A stretch of DNA of 64,000 bases, taken from positions 1 through 64,000 of IMG/VR virus record IMGVR_UViG_3300002835_000041, one strand, 5' to 3'. Shown one piece after another: positions 35,673-43,990 of this stretch; the first letter of the stretch is position 1; every line of letters begins with the position of its first letter. Source of the stretch: a virus. The notes under the pieces were generated by a model, which saw nothing but the letters and a program-made list of their open reading frames with translations, ran no database searches and was not told where the DNA came from. The position numbers were made by a program, and so were the translations under genes.

Positions 35673-37449
35673 TTTTTTTGAAGTTCTTAAGGATAACAGT
35701 TTTCAAGAAAATCCAGTCGATGCAAAGACATTTGTTGAAGGAGAAGCATACCTAGGTCAGCCTGGGCTATCTGATATTCAATATGACATTGTAGAAGCAA
35801 TGAGTCAGATATATCGTAAAGAAGATCTTGTAGACCTTATGGGAGAAGAAGAAGGCACAAGATACTTTGAAAAATATACTAAGAACGAAATCATCCTGCA
35901 ACTTGGCAAGGGATCTGGAAAAGACTTCGTATCTACAGTAGCATGTGCATATATCGTATATAAACTTTTATGCTTAAAAGACCCAGCCAAGTATTTTGGT
36001 AAGCCATCTGGAGATGCCATTGACCTAATTAATGTGGCTATCAACGCACAGCAGGCTAAGAATGTTTTCTTTAAAGGTTTTAAATCAAAGATTGAAAGAT
36101 CACCGTGGTTTGCTGGAAAGTATTATGCAAAAGCAGACTCAGTTGAGTTTGACAAGTCTATAACAGTCTACTCTGGCCACTCAGAAAGAGAATCACATGA
36201 GGGATTAAACCTTCTTCTTGCAGTGCTTGATGAGATCTCTGGATTTGCATCTGAAGTTGGAACTGGTAATGAACAAGGAAAGACTGCTGAGAATATCTAT
36301 AAGGCTTTCCGTGGATCAGTAGACTCTCGTTTCCCAGACCTTGGAAAAGTTGTTTTACTTTCATTCCCAAGATACCCAGGAGACTACATCTCAGAAAAGT
36401 ATGATGCGGTTGTGGCAGAAAAAGAAGTAGTTGAAAGAACCCACGAGTTTATTATTAATCCATTGCTACCAGATACAGACCCAAACAATAAGTTTGAAAT
36501 TTCGTGGGATGAAGATCATATTATTTCATACAAATATCCAGGAGTATTTGCATTAAAAAGACCCACATGGGAAGTAAATCCAACAAGACAGATTGATGAC
36601 TTTAAGATTGCTTTTATGACTGACCTTGGAGATGCAATGATGCGCTTTACATGCGTACCAACATTTGCTTCTGATGCATTCTTTAAGCAGCACGAAAAGG
36701 TCAGAGCCTGTATGACACTTAGAAACCCTGTAGATAACTTTAGAAGGTTTGACGAATCATTTAAACCAGATCCAACCAAGAAGTATTATGTACACGCTGA
36801 CCTTGCCCAGAAGCACGATAAGTGTGCAGTTGCTATTGCACATGTAGAAAAATGGGTAAGCATCCAGGTAATTAATAATTACGAACAAGTAGCACCAATT
36901 GTAGTAGTAGATGCAGTAGCATGGTGGGAACCAAAGATCGAAGGTCCTGTAAATCTATCTGAAGTTAAGCAGTGGATCCAAAACCTCAGAAGACTTGGTT
37001 TTGATATTGGTATGGTTTCCTTTGATCGTTGGCAGTCATTTGATATTCAAAATGAACTAAAGCAGGTTGGAATGAATACTGATACTGTTTCTGTTGCTAA
37101 AAAGCACTATGAAGATATGGCAATGCTTGTGTATGAGGAAAGACTTGCTATGCCAGCAATTGATTTATTGTTTGATGAACTAACACAGTTAAAGATTATG
37201 AAAAATGATAGAGTTGACCACCCACGCAAAAAGTCAAAAGACTTGGCTGATGCCGTATGTGGTGCAATTTTTGGAGCAATATCACATACTCCAAAAAATA
37301 TGGACACTGAAGTAGAGGTTCACACCTTTAGAGACAGACCAAAGACTCCAGAAGAGCAATTTGACCTGGAAAGTCGCAATGTGATACAATATAAACCTAG
37401 CCAAATAGAAGAGATAAAAGACTATTTGGACAGACTAAAAACACTATAA
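35653..37449 (+). CDS. terL: Terminase large subunit
   Basis: 598 residues from a TTG codon with AGGTGAT upstream. The ATPase domain has Walker A GKGSGKD (about residues 85-91) and Walker B LLLAVLDEISGF (about 187-197). The C-terminal nuclease is RNase H-like, beginning KYYVHADLAQKHDKCAVAIA with the first metal Asp, and with later acidic residues near SFDRW and KDLADAVCGA. It pumps and cuts DNA into proheads. It is unusually far (about 35 kb) from the capsid gene in this window. Confidence 0.93.
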   Translation: MSTTFNDFFEVLKDNSFQENPVDAKTFVEGEAYLGQPGLSDIQYDIVEAMSQIYRKEDLVDLMGEEEGTRYFEKYTKNEIILQLGKGSGKDFVSTVACAYIVYKLLCLKDPAKYFGKPSGDAIDLINVAINAQQAKNVFFKGFKSKIERSPWFAGKYYAKADSVEFDKSITVYSGHSERESHEGLNLLLAVLDEISGFASEVGTGNEQGKTAENIYKAFRGSVDSRFPDLGKVVLLSFPRYPGDYISEKYDAVVAEKEVVERTHEFIINPLLPDTDPNNKFEISWDEDHIISYKYPGVFALKRPTWEVNPTRQIDDFKIAFMTDLGDAMMRFTCVPTFASDAFFKQHEKVRACMTLRNPVDNFRRFDESFKPDPTKKYYVHADLAQKHDKCAVAIAHVEKWVSIQVINNYEQVAPIVVVDAVAWWEPKIEGPVNLSEVKQWIQNLRRLGFDIGMVSFDRWQSFDIQNELKQVGMNTDTVSVAKKHYEDMAMLVYEERLAMPAIDLLFDELTQLKIMKNDRVDHPRKKSKDLADAVCGAIFGAISHTPKNMDTEVEVHTFRDRPKTPEEQFDLESRNVIQYKPSQIEEIKDYLDRLKTL

Positions 37450-37469
37450 AAAGAAAAGGAATAAATTAA

Positions 37470-38609
37470 ATGAACTCATTTAAGAAAATCGCACTAGCCA
37501 TGGTTGCAGCCATGACTTTGGGCACAATGGTAGCAACACCTGCAAGTGCTGCTGTAATGACAGTCGCTGTAGATCTTGCTGGAACGGCTAACACAACCGC
37601 TTCATCAATCTCAACGCCTGCTTCATTGCCAGTCCCTGCAGACAACTCAGTTGACGCTGCTGACGCACTTAAGTTCGTCGCAACAGTTGACACAGGAACA
37701 ACTGTTTCTGTAGTAGCAACAAACGCAACAATCGTGTCTGCACTACACACATCTGCTGCACCAGTAGGAGCATCTTCAGGTTCTTCAACCTTGACAATTG
37801 CAACTGGTACAGGAACAACTGCAACATTCTGGGTCTATACAAAGACTACAGCGATTGGTACAGTAACTGTTACTAATCAAGGAACAACTTTCACATACTA
37901 TGTTCAGGGTACTGCTGGTAAGATTAATAACCTTACACTTTCAGCACCTGCAACTGGTGCTGCTGGAACAAAGCAGGACATTACAGTAACTGCAACAGAT
38001 GCATTTGGTAACAAGGTATCTGGCAAGTCAATTACTGCAACAGTATTTGCTGCAACAGCAGTACTAGATACAGCAACAGCAACCACTGGCGCTACACTAT
38101 CAGATTTTGGAGTTGCTACATTTAAGGCAACACTTCCAACAACTGGTACACGCTCACTTATTACATTTGCTCCAACAACATCTTCAGATGCTGTGGCTGC
38201 TGCTGTAACAGGTTTGACTGCTCCAACACTTGCACCATTCGCAGAGATTACGGTTCGTGATCTAGCATCAGAACTTTCTGCACAGGTTGCAGCAAAGGAT
38301 GCAGCACTTGCTGCAAAGGCTGCTTCAGATGCTGCACTAGTCAGAGCAACTGCAGAACATGTCGCTCTAATTGCTGCTGAAAAGGCTGCTTCTGCTAAGG
38401 CACTTGCCGATGCAAAGGTTGCTTCAGATAAGGCTCTTGCTGATGCAAAGGCTGCTTCTGACAAGGTTATCCTTGATAAGGATGCACAGATTGCTAAGTT
38501 AAATGCAGACAATGCTGCAGCACTTAAGGCACTTAAGGCATCATTTAATTCACTTGCTAAGAAGTGGAATGCAAAAAATCCAAAGGCTAAGGTTACTTTA
38601 GTCAAGTAG
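37470..38609 (+). CDS. Secreted Ig-like/coiled-coil protein
   Basis: 379 residues. A Sec signal peptide (MNSFKKIALAMVAAMTLG, cleavage near ATPASA-A, residue 27) is followed by a Thr/Ala/Ser-rich beta region with a bacterial Ig-like module (TKQDITVTATDAFGNKVSGK, about 168-187), then a coiled coil (about 265-360) of Ala/Lys/Asp heptads and a basic tail. Codons are AAG/GCT-rich as in the capsid gene, so high output is likely. It resembles host surface-layer or envelope proteins. Possibly coats the infected cell or is virion-attached; unknown. Strong AAAAGGA site. Confidence 0.65.
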   Translation: MNSFKKIALAMVAAMTLGTMVATPASAAVMTVAVDLAGTANTTASSISTPASLPVPADNSVDAADALKFVATVDTGTTVSVVATNATIVSALHTSAAPVGASSGSSTLTIATGTGTTATFWVYTKTTAIGTVTVTNQGTTFTYYVQGTAGKINNLTLSAPATGAAGTKQDITVTATDAFGNKVSGKSITATVFAATAVLDTATATTGATLSDFGVATFKATLPTTGTRSLITFAPTTSSDAVAAAVTGLTAPTLAPFAEITVRDLASELSAQVAAKDAALAAKAASDAALVRATAEHVALIAAEKAASAKALADAKVASDKALADAKAASDKVILDKDAQIAKLNADNAAALKALKASFNSLAKKWNAKNPKAKVTLVK

Positions 38610-38616
38610 TTTGAGT

Positions 38617-38645
38617 CCTGGTGGGCGAAAGCCCACCAGGGTTTA
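38617..38645 (+). terminator. Strong intrinsic terminator after the secreted-protein gene
   Basis: CCTGGTGGGC and GCCCACCAGG form a perfect 10-bp stem closed by a GAAA tetraloop, followed by GTTTA. Confidence 0.9.
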
Positions 38646-38647
38646 CT

Positions 38648-39409
38648 ATGAAATCAATTTATTTTAATCATATACCAAGAACTGGTGGCACTACCATTGC
38701 TAGAATGTTACAAAATTCTGGGCTAAATAAGTGTGATTTAAATATTCTTAGTCCGCAAGAATCTATTGCTAAAAACAAAGAATTTAACAAGACCACTATC
38801 TCTCAAAGTGAATTAATTATGGGTCACTATGGAGTTGCTCCTTCAATACTTAATTCAGATATTGACACAATCACTATATTAAGAAATCCAGTAAATCAGG
38901 TAGTTAGTATGTTTTCCAAATTAAATTATGAAAGCAAAGAGTCAAAAAGCAAAGCACTGGTTCTTGATATATTTAGATCAAGCAAATTTAAAAATGATCT
39001 GCCGAGCCTTTTTATAGAATGGCTTTATGATGAAAGGTCAGTAGATTACACCAATAATGGACAAATACATAACCTAATAAATACAAGGTATCCATATCTG
39101 TATGATCCCAAAACAGGAGAGGATGCAGATAAAGAAACACAAATCCCCGTAACGATTAAGAATGCTAAAGAAAAAATAGACTCTCTTTTGTTTTTAGGAA
39201 CTACAGAAAATATTTATAGTAGTTATATTCAAATATTGGATATTGTAAATACCAGGTTTAATGTTAGCCTAAAACAACTTAGTAGGCCAGGAATCTATAA
39301 CAGCCTAAAGGAAACAGATCAAGTACTAAAAACATTAAAAAACTCAGAGATAGAATATATCCTAGAAAAAAGCAGTATAGACAATTACTATTGGGAGCAG
39401 GCTCTTTAA
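38648..39409 (+). CDS. Sulfotransferase family protein
   Basis: 253 residues from ATG 38648; the upstream in-frame start lies in the terminator. FNHIPRTGGTTIARML (residues 6-21) is the 5'-phosphosulfate loop of PAPS-dependent sulfotransferases, and TILRNPVNQVVSMF the 3'-phosphate site. It would transfer sulfate from PAPS to a hydroxyl or amine acceptor. Another sulfotransferase-like gene (60938) and an APS-kinase-like fusion (50392) are in the window. Acceptor unknown. No clear promoter; only 3 nt follow the terminator. Confidence 0.75.
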   Translation: MKSIYFNHIPRTGGTTIARMLQNSGLNKCDLNILSPQESIAKNKEFNKTTISQSELIMGHYGVAPSILNSDIDTITILRNPVNQVVSMFSKLNYESKESKSKALVLDIFRSSKFKNDLPSLFIEWLYDERSVDYTNNGQIHNLINTRYPYLYDPKTGEDADKETQIPVTIKNAKEKIDSLLFLGTTENIYSSYIQILDIVNTRFNVSLKQLSRPGIYNSLKETDQVLKTLKNSEIEYILEKSSIDNYYWEQAL

Positions 39410-39443
39410 ATAAATACTGGCACTATTTTTTTGTGCAATAAAA

Positions 39444-39452
39444 TGGTATAAT
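39444..39452 (+). promoter_or_regulatory. Extended -10 promoter for the PA14-like gene and membrane genes
   Basis: TGGTATAAT followed by a leader of about 30 nt that contains a 9-codon mini-ORF (39466-39495) and the G-rich ribosome site. Confidence 0.6.
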
Positions 39453-39490
39453 CATCCTATCAGACATGTCGTCTGTAAGGGGGAAAGGGA

Positions 39491-41632
39491 ATTAAACGAC
39501 TACTAAGAATAGTAACAGCCACAGTTTTAGCCTTTGGCTGGCTACTTATAGCCCCCCAGGAAGCCCACTCTGATGATCCACTCACAGTAGCATACCAAGA
39601 AATACAGGAACTTAACGATAGCGTAGATGACCTTGGCTATCAAGATGATTTTATAGATCTTATAGAGATAGCAGAAAATAAGTTTGCCTCAGCCACAAAT
39701 GCGAAGGAACTTAAAGATGATGCCCATGATGCCCACGAAGATGCAGTAGAAGCAGAAGCCACAGCCTTAGAAGCAAAGAACCTTGCCCAGTCAAATGTGG
39801 ATGGGCAAACAGCCACGGTAGCCTTGGCCCTTGAACATAAAGACAACGCCCTTGAAGAAAAGAATGATGCTCAAGATGCACTCAGCATAGCCAATATTAA
39901 TGTTCAAACTACTCAATCAAGTATGCAGGCTGCTGGAGAAACAGGTTTGGCATACACTGTTTATACTCTTGTTAGACAGGGTAATGTTGCTACCCCAGGA
40001 TCTGTGCTTTGTTCTGGTACCTGGAACTCAAGTAGCATGCAACTTCCAGTTTGCGGTAATAGATACGAAAACTTTATAGTTAAGTTCACTGGTCAAATAA
40101 CAGTACCGTCTTGGTTCACATCAACATATTTTGCAGGATATACAGATGATGGATTTAGAATGTATGTAGACGGAAATCTTGCAATAGATCAATGGATAGA
40201 GCAAGGAACTACCTGGAGCGATTATTCACCAGTATATGATGTTAGCGAAGACAAAACATTGAGTGTAGAGATTTGGTGGTACAACGGTGGTGGGCCAGGA
40301 TCTTATCATCTTGGATGGGCAATTCCTGGAGGATGGACTGGAGCAGGTTGTGACTATGCGGGAAATCCAAGAGTATGGGGACAAAACTTTAGTTGTAATC
40401 TTAATACATTTTCTTCTGGCTCAGGACCAACACAGGAACAGATCAATGCTTACAATGATGCTGTTGCAGCACAGGCTATAGCACAAACAAACTATAACAA
40501 TAAATTGGCAGTATACAATGACAAACTAAGCGTATACAACTCTGAGAATACAACACTGTCATCAATGAATCAGGTTTTGCAAACCAAAACACAGGAACAT
40601 CTTGATGCCATTGCAGATACAGAAGATGCTTTAGAATTGAAAAATAGCAAAATACAAATATATAATCAATCAATAACTGATTTAAATAATGCTATTGATA
40701 ACGCATGGCGTTACTATGATGAGCAACTACAAAGAGAAATTCAGTCTGCCATTGCTCAAGCAGCAGCCAATGCTGCAGCCAATCAGCCTACCCCAGAACC
40801 CACCCCAGAACCTTCTCCAGAACCAACTGAAGAGCCAACTGAAGAACCCACACCAGAGCCATCCCCAGACCCAACAGATGAGCCAACTGAAGAACCTACA
40901 CCAGAGCCATCTCCAGAGCCTACAGTAGACCCTACAGATGAGCCTACACCTGAACCTACCCCAGAGGTTACCCCAGATCCAGAACCAACTGAAGAGCCAG
41001 TTGTAGAACCTACTGTAGAACCTACACCAGAACCTTCACCAGAACCTGGACCAGGTCCAGAGCCAGAAGATAATCCTTGGACTGAACCAGATGTAGAAAT
41101 TACTGATAAGGTATTAGCATCACTCGTTCCTGAAAAAGGAACGGGAACAGAAGAAGATCTATCTAATGTTATTGCCAACCTTACAAGTAAGGATAATAAG
41201 TTAGTCACTCTTTCCCCTGAACAAATCACAGCAGTTAGCCAGACACTGAGAGCCTTGACTCAAGAAGCAAAGGCTGAGGTTGCAGAAGACCTTGGTATTA
41301 AGCCTTCAGAAGTTGCACAGGTTGCTGAGCAGATGAAATCTAACCCAGCACTTGCAGAAGCGTTTGTTGAGTTCGCAGATAGAGCAGGGAACGCAGGAGA
41401 AACCCCAATGCCCTTTACATTAGCAGATGCAGTAACAGAAGTACAAACAGAAGCATTCTTGGCAGACCCACTTGGAGCAGTATTTGAAGTGGATGTTACA
41501 GAACTCCTATCTAATTTCTCTGAGTTGGGTATGGATATGACAGACGATCAGAGAGAAAAGGCCCAAGAAGTCATTATCCCAGTAATCATTGTTTCACAGA
41601 TTGCAAATGTAATGATTGGGATGAGGAGGTAA
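39491..41632 (+). CDS. Exported PA14-like, coiled-coil and Pro/Glu-repeat protein (ATT start)
   Basis: About 713 residues. The frame is open from a TAA at 39476 and has no ATG, GTG or TTG until 39797. Yet the codons from ATT 39491 give a perfect signal peptide (KRLLRIVTATVLAFGWLLIA, cut near EAHS) and a coiled coil, so ATT is taken as start. A PA14-like carbohydrate-binding domain follows (YTDDGFRMYVDGNLAIDQW, near residue 220), then a second coiled coil (320-430), about 85 residues of Pro-Glu-Pro-(T/S) repeats, and a helical C-terminal domain. Likely a wall-spanning adhesin or lysis-related surface protein. A one-base change in the G-run upstream would instead join it to an ATG at 39466. Confidence 0.65.
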   Translation: MKRLLRIVTATVLAFGWLLIAPQEAHSDDPLTVAYQEIQELNDSVDDLGYQDDFIDLIEIAENKFASATNAKELKDDAHDAHEDAVEAEATALEAKNLAQSNVDGQTATVALALEHKDNALEEKNDAQDALSIANINVQTTQSSMQAAGETGLAYTVYTLVRQGNVATPGSVLCSGTWNSSSMQLPVCGNRYENFIVKFTGQITVPSWFTSTYFAGYTDDGFRMYVDGNLAIDQWIEQGTTWSDYSPVYDVSEDKTLSVEIWWYNGGGPGSYHLGWAIPGGWTGAGCDYAGNPRVWGQNFSCNLNTFSSGSGPTQEQINAYNDAVAAQAIAQTNYNNKLAVYNDKLSVYNSENTTLSSMNQVLQTKTQEHLDAIADTEDALELKNSKIQIYNQSITDLNNAIDNAWRYYDEQLQREIQSAIAQAAANAAANQPTPEPTPEPSPEPTEEPTEEPTPEPSPDPTDEPTEEPTPEPSPEPTVDPTDEPTPEPTPEVTPDPEPTEEPVVEPTVEPTPEPSPEPGPGPEPEDNPWTEPDVEITDKVLASLVPEKGTGTEEDLSNVIANLTSKDNKLVTLSPEQITAVSQTLRALTQEAKAEVAEDLGIKPSEVAQVAEQMKSNPALAEAFVEFADRAGNAGETPMPFTLADAVTEVQTEAFLADPLGAVFEVDVTELLSNFSELGMDMTDDQREKAQEVIIPVIIVSQIANVMIGMRR
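40788..41070 (+). repeat. Coding Pro-Glu-Pro-Thr/Ser repeat tract
   Basis: Twelve-base units near CCAGAACCTACN recur tandemly and encode the proline-glutamate linker of the PA14-like protein, probably a rigid stalk through the cell wall. Confidence 0.8.
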
Positions 41633-41633
41633 T

Positions 41634-41840
41634 ATGAAAATAATAACAAAGGTTGTGAAGGGATTCTTCACATGGCTAAAAGATGCAGGGGTGGAGATAA
41701 TCGCACAAGCCTTTACCCTCCTTGGCTTCTTCATAGCGTGGCTAACTTTGACGGGATCAGCAAGAGACATTGTTGGTATTGCAGTACTTGCAACCACAAT
41801 CATCTGGCTAATCACAATCCCGCTAAGAAAGGAGGACTAA
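41634..41840 (+). CDS. Small membrane protein, holin-like
   Basis: 68 residues with two hydrophobic segments (about 22-40 and 44-62) and a charged C-terminus (PLRKED). It starts 2 nt after the PA14-like gene and is followed closely by another membrane protein. Tandem small membrane genes are common in lysis cassettes, but the endolysin is 7 kb away, so holin function is tentative. Confidence 0.5.
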   Translation: MKIITKVVKGFFTWLKDAGVEIIAQAFTLLGFFIAWLTLTGSARDIVGIAVLATTIIWLITIPLRKED

Positions 41841-41842
41841 AT

Positions 41843-42127
41843 ATGGCAACTAAAAAGGTAGTAGAGCCTCCCAAGAAGGAGCACCCACAAAAGGCAATCA
41901 CTAATATTTTAATGAGAATCCTAGCAGTCTTTGCAGCATCTGGTCTATCAGTACTTGGTGCTGGAGCAGTGGTTGGAATTGACACAATGCAGGCAGTATT
42001 CTTAGCAGGACTATTAGGCGTAGCAACAGTCATTGAAAGGCTGGCAAGGGCTTTTTTGGACGATGGAAAACTCACATTGGCAGAAATCAATGATGCGTTT
42101 AAGACGGTAGACAAAAAGGCTAATTAG
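41843..42127 (+). CDS. Small membrane protein, holin candidate
   Basis: 94 residues from ATG 41843 with AAAGGAGG upstream. A Lys/Pro-rich start is followed by two hydrophobic helices (about 18-40 and 46-62) and a charged tail (FLDDGKLTLAEINDAFKTVD). The layout fits phage holins. Another holin-like gene is at 55574; which one acts is unclear. Confidence 0.5.
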   Translation: MATKKVVEPPKKEHPQKAITNILMRILAVFAASGLSVLGAGAVVGIDTMQAVFLAGLLGVATVIERLARAFLDDGKLTLAEINDAFKTVDKKAN

Positions 42128-42148
42128 TCATTATTGGCCCTAATTGAC

Positions 42149-42201
42149 AGCCCTCTCTGGGTAGTGGTATACTTGATTATATCTATCTGGAGAGGGCTTT
42201 T
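42149..42201 (+). promoter_or_regulatory. Hairpin terminator with an embedded promoter
   Basis: AGCCCTCTC (42149-42157) pairs with GAGAGGGCT (42190-42198), followed by TTTT. The loop holds an extended -10 promoter, TGGTATACT (42165-42173), while the 3' arm is also the ribosome site of the 42205 gene. Read-through RNA would terminate or hide the ribosome site; RNA begun at the internal promoter lacks the 5' arm and leaves the site open. Confidence 0.6.
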
Positions 42202-42204
42202 GCC

Positions 42205-42729
42205 ATGACTTGTATTGCTGTAGTAAAACATGAGGATAAAATCTACATGGCTGGAGATCGTGGCGCATCAGATGATGGAACTATTCTAGCCCTTGACGCT
42301 CCAAAAGTTTGGAAGATAGGTCCCTATCTTATTGGATATGCTGGATCAATGGACGGAGAAAGAATCCGATTTAACTTTAAACCAACACATCCAAACATTA
42401 AAGATACAGACAAGTTTATGCAAACCAGATTTATCAAAGAACTAAAAGAATTCTATAATGAGTTCTGGGTTGACACATCAAAAGATGGAGATCTTGGTCT
42501 AATCATTGCAGTTCGTGGAAATATTTACGAGCATAGTTCTGCAGATATGTCTTTATCTAAGTATACACTACCTTATCTGGCTATGGGTTCTGGAGCAGAG
42601 TACGCCTATGGGGTTTTATATGCAACAGATAAACAAAAAAATGCTAGAAATAGAGTTATGCAAGCAGTAAATGCTGCCATAAAATTTAACCCATCTTGCA
42701 TGGGTCCAGTTGACATCATTAGTCTTTAA
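42205..42729 (+). CDS. HslV/proteasome-beta-like Ntn hydrolase
   Basis: 174 residues. The opening M-TCIAVVKHEDKIYMAGDRG is the Ntn-hydrolase pattern in which the residue after Met (Thr2) becomes the catalytic nucleophile. KVWKIGPYLIGYAGS and LAMGSGAEYAYGVLYA match conserved strands of HslV/20S beta subunits. It may form a peptidase ring or act on a phage or host protein. No HslU-like ATPase was seen. Expression is controlled by the hairpin/promoter just upstream. Confidence 0.65.
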   Translation: MTCIAVVKHEDKIYMAGDRGASDDGTILALDAPKVWKIGPYLIGYAGSMDGERIRFNFKPTHPNIKDTDKFMQTRFIKELKEFYNEFWVDTSKDGDLGLIIAVRGNIYEHSSADMSLSKYTLPYLAMGSGAEYAYGVLYATDKQKNARNRVMQAVNAAIKFNPSCMGPVDIISL

Positions 42730-42732
42730 GGG

Positions 42733-42738
42733 TATACT
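42733..42738 (+). promoter_or_regulatory. Promoter giving a leaderless mRNA for the 42745 gene
   Basis: GGG-TATACT with 6 nt to the ATG at 42745. Confidence 0.6.
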
Positions 42739-42744
42739 TATTAT

Positions 42745-42948
42745 ATGAATCATTCACACGATGACCTATCGCCTGAAGAGCAAGAGTTTGGTATCTGGCT
42801 TGAAAACGGTATAGAAAGAGGCTGGGTTACACCTCCTTATTGCAATACTCACGACGGCGGATACGAATATATGGATGAAGAAGAAATTGAAGAATGGGAC
42901 GCAGGTGGCGACCCATGTTGTCATGTCATCAGATTGATGATATCGTAA
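42745..42948 (+). CDS. Small acidic Cys/His protein of actinobacterial type
   Basis: 67 residues with YCNTHDGGYEYMDEEEIEEW and a final GGDPCCHVIRLM. This CNTHDG...GGDPC pattern resembles short proteins common in actinobacteria and their phages; the Cys and His residues could bind a metal. Function unknown. Confidence 0.6.
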   Translation: MNHSHDDLSPEEQEFGIWLENGIERGWVTPPYCNTHDGGYEYMDEEEIEEWDAGGDPCCHVIRLMIS

Positions 42949-42965
42949 AAATGAAAAGGAATAAA

Positions 42966-43871
42966 ATGAAGAAAGTACTACTATCAGTTCTAGCAGCAAC
43001 ACTTATGCTAACAGTAACAAGTCCAGCGCAAGCACAAGATCAAAAAGTTCTTGCCATTATTGATTCGGCTATTAATTCTAATAACTTCCCAGCAATTATT
43101 CACGAAGTTTGTTTCACTGCCAAGTCTGTCCTCAATCAAAATCATGAGGCATCATGTCCAAACATGCAACACTTTATGGAAGGCAAAGGCGCTGCATCTG
43201 CAACATGGCCTAAGAGCATAAATGATCCTACATATCACGGAGACTCTATGGTAAAGGCAGCGCTTGCAACAGATCCTAACCTTAAGATTGTTTTTGTCCG
43301 CTTTAACAATGTGAATCGTGTTACTGGATCAAATGCTTTAGGTGGAACTCCTGAAGCGCTTATCTCAGCAATTGATTGGGTATCAAAGAATGCAGAAAAG
43401 TATAGTATTGATGCGCTATCTATTAGTCAATCGGGAGTATCTATGGACCTAAAAACAGGTACAAAGATTTTGCATCCCGCTTGCACAAATACAGCAGTTG
43501 CTAGTTCAGTTTCACAGTTAAGTGAAAAAAATATCCCATCCTTTGCAGCAACAGGCAATGATGGACTTTCTAACCTTGTTGGATTCCCAGCATGCGTTCC
43601 TGGAGTCATTGGCGTAGGAGCCATGGGTTCACCAACTCAGTTTGAAAAGGCAACTAACAGAGGTCCTGGGCTTGATATGGTTGCTTTTGGAAAAGTAAAA
43701 ATTACCAAGTATAACGGTTCGGTTACAGATATTGCTGGAAGTTCTGGAGCAACTGTAGTTACCTCAGCATCATATGTTAGTAAGAATACTGGTAAGGCAT
43801 TTACAGAATATATTAACTCATTAGTTAAGGTTGTTCTGTCTGGTGTGTCTTATCCTTATTCATCTAAGTAA
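42966..43871 (+). CDS. Secreted subtilisin-like serine protease
   Basis: 301 residues from ATG 42966 with AAAAGGA upstream. The signal peptide MKKVLLSVLAATLMLTVTSP is cut near AQA-QD. The S8 triad is visible: Asp33 in AIIDSAIN, His91 in YHGDSMVKAAL, and Ser about 260 in IAGSSGATVV, with the oxyanion Asn198 in AATGNDG. Compact (about 275 mature residues) and without a prodomain, unlike typical subtilases. A phage-coded exported protease could trim envelope proteins, aid release or process the secreted partners. An in-frame start at 42894 overlaps the preceding gene and is rejected. Confidence 0.75.
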   Translation: MKKVLLSVLAATLMLTVTSPAQAQDQKVLAIIDSAINSNNFPAIIHEVCFTAKSVLNQNHEASCPNMQHFMEGKGAASATWPKSINDPTYHGDSMVKAALATDPNLKIVFVRFNNVNRVTGSNALGGTPEALISAIDWVSKNAEKYSIDALSISQSGVSMDLKTGTKILHPACTNTAVASSVSQLSEKNIPSFAATGNDGLSNLVGFPACVPGVIGVGAMGSPTQFEKATNRGPGLDMVAFGKVKITKYNGSVTDIAGSSGATVVTSASYVSKNTGKAFTEYINSLVKVVLSGVSYPYSSK

Positions 43872-43907
43872 ATTAAAAGTCCTGGGTATGACTTTAAACT
43901 ACCCCAT

Positions 43908-43980
43908 TGCCCTATAACTCAGTTGGTAGAGTGCCGAACTGTTAATTCGGATGTCCCTGGATCGAGGCCAGGTGGGGCAG
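43908..43980 (+). tRNA. tRNA-Asn (GTT)
   Basis: Full cloverleaf: acceptor TGCCCTA/TGGGGCA, D arm ACTC/GAGT, anticodon stem CCGAA/TTCGG with loop CTGTTAA, and T stem CCTGG/CCAGG. The 3' CCA is not encoded. It stands between the protease gene and the tailoring operon. Confidence 0.93.
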
Positions 43981-43990
43981 CAGTTTAGTG

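Noticed and set aside
37904-38605. 233-codon minus-strand ORF opposite the secreted protein
   Set aside because: Antisense of an Ala/Thr-rich gene; composition is Ser/Ala low complexity and the plus-strand frame has a signal peptide, ribosome site and terminator.
39409-39440. Terminator after the 38648 sulfotransferase
   Set aside because: GCAC/GTGC can pair, but the T-run is in the loop and not after the stem, so it is not a convincing terminator.
40783-41229. 148-codon minus-strand ORF rich in Gly/Ser/Val
   Set aside because: It is the antisense of the Pro-Glu-Pro-Thr repeat of the PA14-like gene; the repeat unit removes stops on both strands. No ribosome site or promoter.
43873-43896. 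Hairpin after the protease gene
   Set aside because: AAAGTC/GACTTT pairs around 8 nt, but it is A/T-rich without a following T-run; too weak to call.
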